Shown here in pieces: positions 44,477-56,079 of a stretch of 64,000 nucleotides of DNA. The stretch lies in contig CM036159.1 in NCBI GenBank assembly GCA_020631735.1, positions 19,817,511 to 19,881,510 of the forward strand, given 5' to 3'. The number at the start of each line of letters is the position of its first letter. Positions within the stretch are counted from its first letter, which is position 1. The DNA is from Saccharum officinarum. Taxonomy: Eukaryota > Streptophyta > Magnoliopsida > Poales > Poaceae. The notes beneath the pieces are model-generated. The model saw nothing but the letters and a program-made list of their open reading frames with translations, did not search any database and had not been told where the DNA came from. Position numbers and translations under genes: made by a program.

Positions 44477-46157
44477 ATAAGAAAAATCAGGCCATAGATA
44501 TATAGTTCAGAAAGGTAAAATGGAATTTTCCTAGCGGTTTTGTCGTATCAAAGCTCAAGACTCATCAAGAAGATAAAAAGGGTTTATGACTGTCAAGAGT
44601 GAGCAAAGTAAGATCGCGACTGCCCATCGAGCTCAAAACTTTTTTTAAATAACAAAGTCAGAATGAGACATACTCGTGTTTGCATCAATAAAGAAAAATG
44701 CTACAGTCGCAAGACAAAAGACGGAAAGACGTCGAAGCACGAAATAAAAGACTTCGAAAGCTAGGCCAAAGAAGTTAGTGCCCTAAGACCGTCCTGCTGG
44801 TAACAGGCACGTTACACACCATTAAAAAGATAATTACTCAAAAATAGGAGCACGCACCTGTACCACCATCTCAAGAAACCGTTCATATTAAACCAAGAAA
44901 TTAACTGTCTAAGTAAAAAACGAAATGAATTCTGCACTCAGCCCACCTGGGCACCTGGCAATCCTTATCGACTTATCCTCGCACGCGTGGCATTCTTGTG
45001 TCGAAAAGGACCGTCGCAGCATGGCAGACACATGCTGGACCTGGACATGCATGTGCCCACCAAAAAAACTGCAAACCGTCTTCAGAACGCACACTACACT
45101 CCAGACATCCAGGACGCGACGCCCACCCACCCCACTGGTAGCCAGACTGACTGTACTGGTACTGGTACACGACAGAGAGGCTCTGAGCAGAACGCTATCC
45201 GGATGCAATCGGCGAGACAAGAACCGTGACTCATCCCCACGGGCCACTGCCCTCTCCGGCTAGGCACGCAACCAGACTCGATAAGGCCAGCTCGTCGTAT
45301 CCCTCGTCTGAGCCTGACGATGATGCGCATGCGCCCTCGCCGTTGTCCCCGACGATGATGATGACTTGGTGGCGACGCAAGCCGAGCGAGCGAGATGAGA
45401 CCGACCGTGTGGATAGCGACGACAGCGCGACGTGACGAGGACCGGCGCTCGATCGACCGCCGATGCCGATGACGCGGCGTGCGGCCACGGAGAATAAACT
45501 AACACGCTGCCGGTCGATGCCATCCAGGAGATCGTGTAGTTTCTAGAACGCACGCAACGCCCAACGTCCCATGATGATGATTCCATTTCCATCCGTCCGC
45601 GTCATGGCCGAACGCCCCCCGCGTGTCGTCATCACGCTCCACTGACCATGCCACCGTCCAATTGAGTCGCCAACAACACCCAACAGCGACGATCGACAAG
45701 CTAAGCACGCACTGATCGTGTTTCACACGGAATATCAGTGATTGATTTCTAATGCTAAACTGCGGCTCGGATCGGGACATGTGGAGAAGAGAACACGCGA
45801 TAATCACATAATTACGACTTGTTATTCTTATCATAATACATATGATGACTCGTCATGCACTTGAAATTATGCTGCTTTACATGCACTGACAACCGGTGCT
45901 GATCAGAAATGTGTATGTACATGCCTGTCAGCTAGGTACAGACAGATATTCACACACGCACGCACGCACGCACATCAGGAATCAGAATACATCAGAATAA
46001 TGTACATGATGATCGATTAGGTGGAGAGAGAGAGAGAGACGGAGCTTTTTTTTTTGGCAAAACCAAGCGGTAGAGCTTTATTGATCGAGTTATTAGTGGC
46101 TTCGATCCCCTGATTCTGATTGATTGATTATTAACGAAGATGGGTGGGATGAGGTTA
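44477..46157. other. Intergenic, no gene seen
   Basis: Low-complexity patches include an acgc/gcac run near 45954-45973 and gagaga near 46024-46040. Probable 3' UTR of the HAD gene lies at the right end. No coding sequence I can support. Confidence 0.5.
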
Positions 46158-49107
46158 TTAGGCCTGGATGGACGTGGGCTGGATGATGGAGTCCAGGTCG
46201 GACCTCATCGGCAGCTTGTCCATGCTGTGGTCCGAGCGTTCACTCTCGCTGCCGCCGGCGACGACGCCCCAGATCTCCGGGATGGCCCGTCGCAGCGCGC
46301 CGATGTTCTCCAGGGCGTAGTCTGCTTCCTTGCTCCTCACCCTCTTGCCAACCTGGAAAAAAAAAGATTAACCAATGGATTAATGTTGGTTTTCAGAGAG
46401 GCATGGCATCAATGGATAAGACTGTGCAGCATGCTGGTGTTCAGAGAAGAAACTTGTTAAGCACAAGAGTAAATTGTGTATGTGTACTTCTGTATCGATG
46501 CATCGACATGCATGATCGCCCCAAAGGCAGGCAGACAGGCAATGTGCGTGCTGACGTGACGGCGCAACCACGCACTATCGATGTGTTGCCAGGACTACGG
46601 AAACAAATGAAAACGTATGCGTCAGCTAGCCCCGCTCATTTTTTGTTTTCCTTGTCCCGTTCCTAAAACGCCAAAACCAACGAAGATATTTATTTCCCCT
46701 TGCTCTCCCCGGATTTGTGGCGAAGAGTGAGAGACCCTTGAATCGACAGGCACGTGAATTGACATGAGGAGAGGAAAGCGAACTTTTCTTTGGTTTTCGC
46801 CCGCTCAAGAGAAGAAAAACAATAAGAAGATAGGGTAAATTTGTCTGCGTTGGATGCATGATCTTATATATCAGAGAGAGAGAGAGAGAGGCATCACCTT
46901 GCACCTAGTGCCTACTCGTTGCCAATTGCCACGCCAGCCAGAGACACTAGAGCGCCAATCATCTTGACTGATGGCCACTAATAAGCGTGCATGAGCAAGA
47001 GCAATCCTGATTACCGATGACAGGGCGAGCAATTTGCCAAAGCCAATGGCGAAGGGCAGCCCGATCGCGCCAAGCAGATCTCCGCGCCATCGGTATCGAT
47101 GGCGCGGCGCCGAGCGGGGGAATACGCTTCACTCGCTAGCTCGCTTCGCTACGACCCCGACAAGACGCCGGGCACCGGCGCCATCGCCGTCACCATCGGG
47201 TGGTGGTGGTGGCTGGTGGGTAGCAACTAGTAGTACTCCGTGACTGTGAGCGCACCGGCCGGCCACCTGATCGACCAACGACTTGGTACTCCCGCACCCA
47301 TGTGATCTGACCTGGTGACGCTGGGTCCGGCGCAGGATGCGTCACAGCAGAGCACAATTGTACGTACGTACGTGTTTATTTGGACCGTGGTGGAGTATGA
47401 GAATGGCGAGGTTGGTTGGTTACGTACCAGGGCGGTGCGGAGGCCGAGCGCTTTCCCCGCGGCGATGTTCCTCTCGCTGTCGTCCAGGAAGAGCTGACAG
47501 AACAACCACCAAATTTTAGTGGTCGTTCGTGCAAATAATAATGGTATATACGACGGATATAATAATAAGCTTAAATAAATTTGCTTTCATCCAAAGCAAG
47601 TGCTGATAAGTGATAAGGCCCTGATTTGCTATTGTTAAGTCGTTGGGGTTCACATTGTACTACCACCTAAATGTCACTTTTCACAATGCATAGGCATAAT
47701 TCGATTCTCTTGTAGCGTTACTAAAGCAGTACATCAGTATTTTTTTAAAAAAAACATTAGACACGGTGACATCTAAGAGCGACCTAGTTTGCTACGACAG
47801 TTTTGTTCTAGAGTATCAATTCGTGACATAACATGATCATAGCTTACATAACATGACAGTGGGTCCCTTTTCTTTGTTTAATCCAAGAATCAATTCGTGA
47901 CAGTAGATTATCCAGTGCTCTACGACTCCAGGAAACATAAATAAAAAACTTTTACATGTGGATTAACTTAACCCCGTCGACGAAATAAATGCATAAAACT
48001 ACCGACTGTCCGACCAAACTAGTATCATTGGAAGTGAGCAAGCAGTTACTGGTTACGTACCGTCCGGCGTGGGTTGGTGCCGGCGACGCGCAGCCCCGCC
48101 ACGATGGCGTCCACCGCCGGTTTGAGGATCACGACCGGGTGGTCGACGCGCTCCTCCCTGGCCTCGCCGCCGAAGAGGTGCGGGTTCATGGTCTCGAAGC
48201 ACACGACGGCGTCGAAGATGGCCTCGTCCACGCCCAGCCGCTCCAGCGCCCGCCTCATGTGCGCGCGGTCCGAGTTGGTGAACAGCTGCGTGCGCCCATC
48301 ATACATGACTCACATGGTTAGTTAGCTGATGGATCGGTCGTCTGCCAAGTGTCTTGTTTCTGGATGGAACGGAGGAGGGGGTTTCGTGCAGGTGCAGCGT
48401 ACCACTTTGCGCTGCGGGATGCTCTGCAGCAGCCGCGCCAGCTGCGGGTCGGCGGGGATCCTGTCGTACGGTAGCCTGCCGTGCACGTAGCTGCAGGTGG
48501 AAGCGGAATCCGGTCAGTTTCGGACGAAATGCGATTGCGGACAACTGCAACTTGCGGCAGGTTCTGATGAGGAACTAAAATTGGGTTCGTGCGTTGCGTG
48601 CTGACCTGTGGTACTCGTCCGGGTGCACTTCATAGCCGAGCGCCTGCGGAAATCGACGAAACCAGACACGGAACCCACAAACCAGTCGAAATCAGAAAGA
48701 TGAAATGGGCTGTTGCCGATGAGCAGACCAGATTCAAATCGGGTAGAGGAAAGGAACGTCACGTACGATGAGCCCGGCGAGGGAGCTGCCGTGCGTGCGG
48801 AAGAGCTCGACGCGCATGGCGGCGGCCTTGTCGGCCGACACGCCGAGCTTGGCCTGGAGGAACTCGTCGATGTTGCGCTTCAGGGCCGGGCCGATGCCGG
48901 TGTTGCCCGGGTACAGGGTGTCGTCCAGGTCTGCACGGACCGCGCACGCGGGCCACAAAAAACGCACGAGTTATTACATATTTAAAACCATCGATCGACA
49001 GCAGCAATCGCCCTGGAGTGAGTCCGATCCGTCCTGGACTGTGAGCTAGCGAATAGCGATCGACGCTCACCTAGGAGGATGCAGTCGAAGGGGGAGTTCG
49101 CGGCCAT
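46158..49107 (-). CDS. HAD-superfamily phosphatase, pyrimidine 5'-nucleotidase/SDT1-like
   Basis: Seven exons, 49107-49071, 48930-48767, 48643-48606, 48490-48403, 48285-48061, 47493-47428 and 46352-46158, join in phase to 270 residues. HAD motif I, DLDDTLYP, starts at the exon 1/2 junction (first Asp split by the intron) and supplies the nucleophile Asp and acid/base Asp. Motif II is LFTNSDRAH, motif III Lys is in VILKPAVDAI, motif IV is LFLDDSERN. The helical cap lies between motifs I and II (GIGPALKRNIDEFLQAKLG, LGYEVHPDEYHSYVHGRLPY). This is the plant group (At5g59480-like) related to yeast Sdt1, cytosolic enzymes that remove phosphate from small metabolites; substrate is not shown by sequence. 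The C-terminus is acidic and Ser-rich. All key residues are present. A GA-rich run lies in its last large intron near 46875. Confidence 0.92.
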
Positions 49108-49267
49108 GGCGGGCGGGAGAGCTCGAGAAGACGAGGAAGCTAGGAGGAACAGGGGAGATTGCCGAGACGGCAGCGCGGTGATGTCTCGAGCGCTATGGAG
49201 TTTGGAGAGAGCCGGGGCGACGAGCAGAGCGAGAGAGATGGGGGAGCGAGGCGTGGCGTTTAAATAG

Positions 49268-49631
49268 AGTTTCGGGCGCCGCGTGGACCACGGGGAAGTG
49301 GCGCGGTAATCCTTCCTATCCGGCAACGTGCGTGAAACACGCTCCAACTCGGTTTCGTGGGGGCAGGGCTCCCGGAGCCGGAGTAGGAGTACTGTAGTTT
49401 TTTAGCGCGGCGAGCTCTGCTCAACGTACGCGTCCCCGGTTGGGCGAGGCGCCGAGGCCGCCTTTTTGGCCTTGCGGATGCGGTCGGCTTTGCTGGAGCT
49501 GCCTGCCACGATGCTGCCGGTCGCTGATCGCTGATCGCTGATTGGTGGTTAGGCTTATATTCCTCGCCAGCAAAACGGCTTCGTGGCTTTGTACCTAACT
49601 TGTAAATTCTATGTCGGAGGCCATTCCGTTT
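49268..49631. other. Upstream region of the HAD gene
   Basis: GC-rich promoter-side sequence with no recognisable gene. Confidence 0.45.
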
Positions 49632-50073
49632 TAGTTATTGAAATGGGACATTCCGATATCGGCCCATACCGGTGTACCATTCCAAACTTTATAATAATAA
49701 TAATAATAATAATATATGAATAAACTTATACATAAATATACATATAAATATATTTTGACTTAACTTATGGCGTAATTAATATTTTTACCAAACTAAAATA
49801 TCATTCAACAAGTTCATAAGACCTTATTTCAAAGTTTAAACTCTAAAGTTCATACATGGAAAAATATAATATATGCAGCCACGGCCGGTATTGGCCGGTA
49901 TTGACCGGTATTTGACCGGTATTGGCCGGTACTGACCGGTATTTGACCGGCATTGACCGGTATTGACCGGTATTTGACCCGGTACGGGATTGTGGCTCTT
50001 CTATACCGGTTTAGGAACCGGTACGAGGCATTCCGGGCATTCCGGCCGGTACCGGAATGGAATTCATAACTAT
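49632..50073. repeat. CCGGTATT minisatellite in a possible TIR element
   Basis: Ten-base units of the form ttgaccggta repeat about ten times at 49883-49985; a (taa)n run is at 49687-49713. The outer parts read tagttattgaaatgggacattcc on the left and, inverted, tagttatgaattccattccgg on the right, hinting at terminal inverted repeats of a small DNA transposon. No target duplication is clear. Confidence 0.5.
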
Positions 50074-50199
50074 GCTTTGTACGCAGTCAGGTGGGCTGTC
50101 GAGTCAAGTGTAGTGGTTGACAGGTTGAGGGGAGCCGCGACGACCTGAGAGTCCATTTTTAGTATGGTCCACGGGAGAAAGTGAAATCTCTAGGATTAT

Positions 50200-50333
50200 G
50201 GCCTCGTTTGACTGTGTGCTGATAAGCCGGCTGAAAAACACTGTTAACTGATTTGTTATGAGAGAAAAACACTGTTTCGGCTGAAAAAAAAACAAGTTGA
50301 AAAGTACGGATTATAAGCCGGATGAACAGGGCC
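50200..50333. mobile_element. MITE, 134 bp
   Basis: ggcctcgtttgactg at the left and gatgaacagggcc at the right, with internal ataagccggctgaa inverted as ttataagccggatgaa. No coding capacity. Confidence 0.65.
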
Positions 50334-50758
50334 TATATTCGAGATACGTGGTGGTAAAAGTTAACTATTAAATTTCATCAAGAGGCTAAATTGGCACATG
50401 TTGGTTTAACCTAGATGAGCATATTTTACCACAAAAAAATGTAACTAAGTGCGTACCATTGATGGTTGATCCTTGTATCATCGGTATGCCGGTAGTATCC
50501 TTCCAATAACGCTAAATATTCTCAAACACCTACCTCTAAAATTACCAATTTTTTATGGATTGAGAAAACTCAGCTTTTTCAAGACATTGATTTCAGATGC
50601 AAGAATTCGAGTTTACCAGATTCTAGCCAAACACAGTACGCGTTAACAAAACTATGGTAGGCCCAAATGTAACTTCAATTTTCAGCCCAGGACAGATCCA
50701 GGATACAAGCTAGACAAAATGCCTTCTGTCAGTGTCAGCCCAACCACAACGCAAGTTT

Positions 50759-51979
50759 ACGGCGATAGGAAAAAGTCTACTTTTCCTCCCCCAACTTTCA
50801 CGAAAGTCCGCTTTTCCTCCCTCAACTCCAAAACCGGGCAAATCACCTCCCTCAACTTTTCAAACCGTGCATTTTACCTCCCTGGAGCGGTTTTTTTGCT
50901 ACAGTAAACGGGTTTGCTACAGTGAGTATTTATTTATTTTGGCTGAATCTTTGAAAAATCATAGTAAATCATAGAAAAATCATAAAATGAAAAATCCAAT
51001 TTTGTTGCACTCCACATGAGTAGATCTACACATTGAACATATAATATGGTATGCTTTAGTACAAAGTTTTTGCTATTTTTGTCTTTTTCATTTATTTCGG
51101 CTAAATCTTTGAAAAATCATAGTAAATTACAGAAAAATCATAAAATAGAAAATCTAATTTTTTTGGACTCCACATGAGCATATCTACATAGTGAACATAT
51201 AATATGATATGCTTTAGTACAAAATTTTTGCTACCAAGGTTTTGTCTTTTTCTTTTTTATTTATTTGGCTGAATCTTTGAAAAATCATAGTAAATCACAA
51301 AAAAAAAATCATAAAATAGAAAGTCTAATTTTTTTGGACTCCACATGAGTAGATCTACACAGTGAACATATAATACGGTATGCTTTAGTCCAACAAAATA
51401 ATTATAGAAGCTGGAGCTATGAATTATTTCAATTAATTACAGAAAAGCATAGATCTAAAGCTACAATAAAAATTTTGTACTAAAGCATACCATATTATAT
51501 ATTCACTGTGTAGATATGCTCATGTGGAGTCCAACAAAATTAGATTTTCTATTTTATGATTTTTCTGTAATTTACTATGATTTTTCAAAGATTTAGCCGA
51601 AATAAATAAAAAATAAAAAGGCAAAACCTTCATAGAAAAAACTTTGTACTAAAGCATACCATATTATATGTTCACTGTGTAGATCTACTCATGTGGAGTG
51701 CAACAAAATTAGATTTTTAATTTTATGATTTTTCTGTGATTTACTATGATTTTTCAAAGATTCAGCCGAAATAAATAAAAAAAGAAAAAGACAAAACCAT
51801 CTCATTGTAGCAAAACCACCATTTACTGTAGCAAAACCGCCTTCGAAACCGCTCCAGGGAGGTAATATGCACGGTTTGAAAAGTTAAGGGAGGTGATTTG
51901 CCCGGTTTTAGAGTTGAGGGAGGAAAAACAGACTTTCGTGAAAGTTGGGGAGGAAAAGTAGACTTTTTCCACGGCGATA
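50759..51979. mobile_element. Mutator-like foldback element with 9-bp target duplication
   Basis: The 9-mer acggcgata flanks the element exactly (50759-50767 and 51971-51979). The body, 50768-51970, starts ggaaaaagtctacttttcc and ends with its inverse, with terminal inverted repeats over 130 bp at roughly 93% identity. Inside, a unit of about 160 bp (ttggctgaatctttgaaaaa ... tatgctttagtacaaa) occurs three times in direct order in the left half and twice inverted in the right half. No transposase. A 9-bp duplication with long termini points to the Mutator superfamily. Confidence 0.85.
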
Positions 51980-52311
51980 CCATTATCGTGAAATCCTAAT
52001 TTGCCCTGCCACAGCCCACAACCTTACGCTGGGCCTAATTCTGTAAGCCCAATTATCCACTGATCAGCCCAAAACAACCTTCTGCTCCACTCGCATCCGG
52101 ATCTCCGGGAATCCAGAAGGTTCGCGCGAGAGCTCGAGCTCCCCATCCCGGCACCAAATCCAACCCGAGAACCTTCCAGACCCCACGCCTCCCCCGCCCC
52201 TCCGTCCAGCGCCATTTTCACGATCCGAAGGTCCTTGCCCGTTGCCCGAGCAAACGACCAGACGCGCGGCGCGATCGCGACCTCCGCCACAGCTGCAGCG
52301 AGAGCTAGTCA

Positions 52312-54833
52312 ATGGACGTGCTGAAGCGCGAGCTGCAGCGCAAGCGCCAGCTCCTCAACGCCGATTTCGGCGGCCGCAAGATCCTCCGCCGCGCCGAGAT
52401 AGAGGCCCGCGAGCTGCAGCGCATCCGCGAGGCCGAGCGCCAGCTCCTCCTCCAAAAGCAGCTCAGGCATTCCCGCCCGGTGTCCTCCCCCTCCGGTTCC
52501 TCCTCGCCCACCTCCACAGCCGCTGACGCTGACGCCGACGCGTCGCGGGCAGAGAGCGGCTCCGAGGAGTCGCTCCCGAGGGAGGAGGTCATCCGGCGCC
52601 TGCGCGTGCTGCGGCAGCCGGCCACGCTCTTCGGCGAGGACGACGTCGCGCGCCTCCGCCGCCTCCGGGACCTGATCGAGGACCCCGCCGCGCTCGCCGA
52701 CGTCGACGCGGCGGAGATCGGGGAGGGGCAGACCAACGACTTCCTCCGCGACATCCAGGCGCTGCGTGCCAAGGCTGCGGCCGCGACGAAGCCCAAGGCG
52801 GCCGGCACGGAGGCCCAGCGTGGGGAGGGCGACGGCGTACCGAGAGATGTGCCGTTCGAGGAGCTCTGCGACGAGGACAAGATCACCGCGTTCTTCAGGA
52901 GGCTGATGGGCGAGTGGACTCAGGAGGTGGACTGTATGCCTGAGGCGGAACGGCGGACGGCAAAAGGGAAGGCCGCGGTAGCCACCTGCAAGCAGTGCGC
53001 GCGATACCTCGACCCGCTCTTCAAGCAGTGCAAGAAGAAGGTATGGATCACCCAAGTGTCCTGCAGTACACAGTTCGAATTACGGAATGCTTATTGCGAA
53101 CGTTGGTTGGATGAATTTATAGGTTTGTCACCCCATCTGATAGCATGCTTTAATTTGAACTCTTAGTACGATTTTGCTTTACTTTGTTTACAACATTGAA
53201 TATTATTATCTAATGCTTAATGATAAAGGAAGTGTAGGAAGCGTGAATATTATCTTCGTGGTTAGCGGATTGAGTATGATGTAGTGAGCGAATGATGGTT
53301 CATGCTGTTGTCAATACTCCATGTTTATTTCACATTTAAGATGATCTTATTTTTGTAAAAGGACAGATGCTGTCTTCTGTCTATACTATATCTGCGCCTT
53401 ACCCAATGATCTAGTGATGCAGTTTCTGATAAATATTTGTTTAAATCTGTACCTGAACTATTTCTTCTATTGATTGAAGATTCTCGCAACAATGAGCAAT
53501 CCATTTAAGGAATACAACCATACAACAAAGACAACAGAGATATGATGTACGCTGTTTCTTTAACTGTATGGGTTCTGATATTATTGATTTGCCTTCTGAG
53601 ATGTTCAGAGAGGAAATCTCTGTAACATAGGAAGGGATTTGTCTTAACAATTCACTTTTGCCCTTGAATAGGAGGGCATCATCCTGAATGCACAAACACA
53701 ACCATCGACGATCCGGTTGCACCTTGTGCTTTAAGTAAGCCTGCTGATTTGTTTATGATCTCCCTACCTACCAGTATTGGCGACTATTTTCTCTCGAGAT
53801 CGCTGTGCAATCAAACTTTCCCTGTGATCATTTTAGTTATTTCTAAATATTTGTAGCTTTTGTAGTCATTATCACAGCCACTTTGCATCACTGTATGATT
53901 AGAATAATGTTTAACTGGAGGACTGCCTTCATGTTCTTATCGATGTTTTTATCTATTATAAGAAAAAAAAATGCTTGTTAACGCATAGTATGAATGTTTA
54001 GAGTTTGATCATGAAGTTGTACCTTGTTGAGTCATTGTATATATAAGAACAGGACGAATTTAGGCCCATTTATCAGGGTCTGCTGACTCGATAAAATCTA
54101 CAGATCCTTTAGTAAAACACCCTTAGGACTTCAGAAAATCCATGTCATGTAACTATGTAAGCAAGTTGACCCCGATCACCCCGGTGATGCTAGGGAGGCA
54201 TGGAATAATGTTTGCTTCCTATTAGATTTTTAAGTTAGCCAGATAGGTGAACTAGGTTAGACATTGCTAACTACAGCACTGTTTTTGCTTCTTATTTTGT
54301 AAAAAAATTTCCTTATGTCCTCTGTAAGAAGTAGATTATCGTAAATGTGGATTCTTAGCGACTCTATTATATCTTATGTTCATATGTGCAGGCAATCTTG
54401 TATCACAGGACTCAGTTTATTATTTTGCGTCAAATTGCAGGCTCTCCCTCCTGATGTCCGACAAGCATTGCTGGAGGTGGTCAAGTGCTGTATGAGACGA
54501 GACTACTTAGCCGCAGTGGACAACTATATCAAGCTAGCGATAGGCAACTCGCCATGGCCAATTGGTGTGACCATGGTTGGTATTCATGAGCGGTCGGCTC
54601 GCGAAAAGATCTACACGAACAGCGTGGCTCACATCATGAATGATGAGACGACCAGAAAGTACCTGCAGTCTGTGAAGAGGCTCATTACATTCTGCCAGAG
54701 GAAGTACCCCACTGATCCATCAAGGTCGGTAGAGTTCAACAGCCTGGCAAATGGCAGTGATCTGCAGTCTCTCCTGGCGCAGCAAAACGCGAAGAATTCA
54801 GAAGAAACGCTTCGGTTAGTGGCTGCGTCATGA
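52312..54833 (+). CDS. PRP18: Pre-mRNA-splicing factor PRP18
   Basis: Two exons, 52312-53040 and 54441-54833, give 373 residues. The N-terminus is a basic helix (MDVLKRELQRKRQLLNADFG); residues 83-115 form the PRP4/PRP18-type motif (REEVIRRLRVLRQPATLFGE). The C-terminal Prp18 domain starts near FEELCDEDKITAFFRRLMGEW and includes the conserved-region loop VTMVGIHERSAREKIYTNSV and the closing YLQSVKRLITFCQRKYP. PRP18 helps the second step of splicing, with SLU7, by stabilising 3' splice-site docking in the spliceosome. The 1.4-kb intron splits the Prp18 domain and shows no coding. The first ATG of a long open frame is used; a short Ala/Asp/Ser-rich spacer (SSPTSTAADADADASR) varies among plants. 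It converges with the importin gene downstream. Confidence 0.95.
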
Positions 54834-55780
54834 CAAGGTTGGATTAGATTTGTGTTCGGAATTCTGGGCAAGCATTCGATTCTTGTGGGATTTGTGAATT
54901 GTGATTCGAATTAGTACTTGTTTGTAAGAACCTGAATTGTATGTCCGGTCGTTCTGGAACCTAATCAAACTGGAGCGTACTATATACTGTTGTTGGACTT
55001 TGCTAAACTTTGACCATATATAAAATTCTCTTAATTTTCTCGTCTGCAGTAGACGATAGCTTACTAGTTCGAACTTTAGCATCAACCCCTTCCAGGAATC
55101 GGCAGAGTTCTAATTTAGGCCTTGCTCTAATTTTGAAAACATGGCTCATATGAGATTTTTTTTCCCAAAAAAGTTAATATTCACGTTCTATCAATACCAT
55201 GTTTTGAAAACTAGATTTTTGTAATTTTTGACAGAAGGCTTGTTTAGTATGCAATAGAATTATATTGGATCCATCTTTTTATGTATTTTCATAATATTTA
55301 CTTACGAAACAATTGATAGTATGTTATGACAGATAAAGGCCAAAATATACTTCAGACCTTGTAATCGCAGTTCACTTTTGCAATTTTTTTCAACTTTTTA
55401 CAAGTTATTAAGATAAATGCCCTATCAAAACATATTACATGAAGAATCTAATGAAACTAATCTGGTTTTATAGATATTGGTGCATTTCCTATAAACTTTG
55501 ATTTGAAATGGACCATAATTTAGAACAAAGGGAATACATCTACTCTTGCATCCACTTGAAAGGCTGGCTAGCAAATTGTCTGAAACCTGCCGTATTACAC
55601 TTGCACACTTTCCTTTCCTCTTCTTCAGACTTAGTCAATCTATATAAGACAAAAATCACTAGGCAAATGTGACACTGTATCCCCCACATACGAAGAGAAA
55701 GTATATATCGAGAAAGGCATTCTACACCAGAAGGTGCCCAAGCTGATGGGTAAAGAAATATGACATTAAATCAACTATCA
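54834..55780. other. Spacer between convergent PRP18 and importin genes
   Basis: 3' UTR of PRP18 in the first 150 bp or so, then AT-rich spacer. No gene or clear element seen. Confidence 0.5.
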
Positions 55781-56079
55781 AAATTGTTTTAATTTACAAT
55801 TCTTTCAACCCAACTATAACTACTAAGTGAACAAGGCATATAGCTTTACAACTTCATCGACGATGTGGAGAGAGCCCAGTCTCGTACACATCCGTGCAGT
55901 TCTGCAACTGCAGCCGATATACACACCGGATGCAAGCAGTGCCCCTTGTGCAAAACCTAAGGGCACATGAATGCCAAGCAAACCCCAGGAACCCTGGCTC
56001 GGAAGTACAAAAATAGAACACAAAAGGTCAAGCTGTGAAGACTATCATATGCTTTACACCGTTGAGGTTATTTGGTTAG

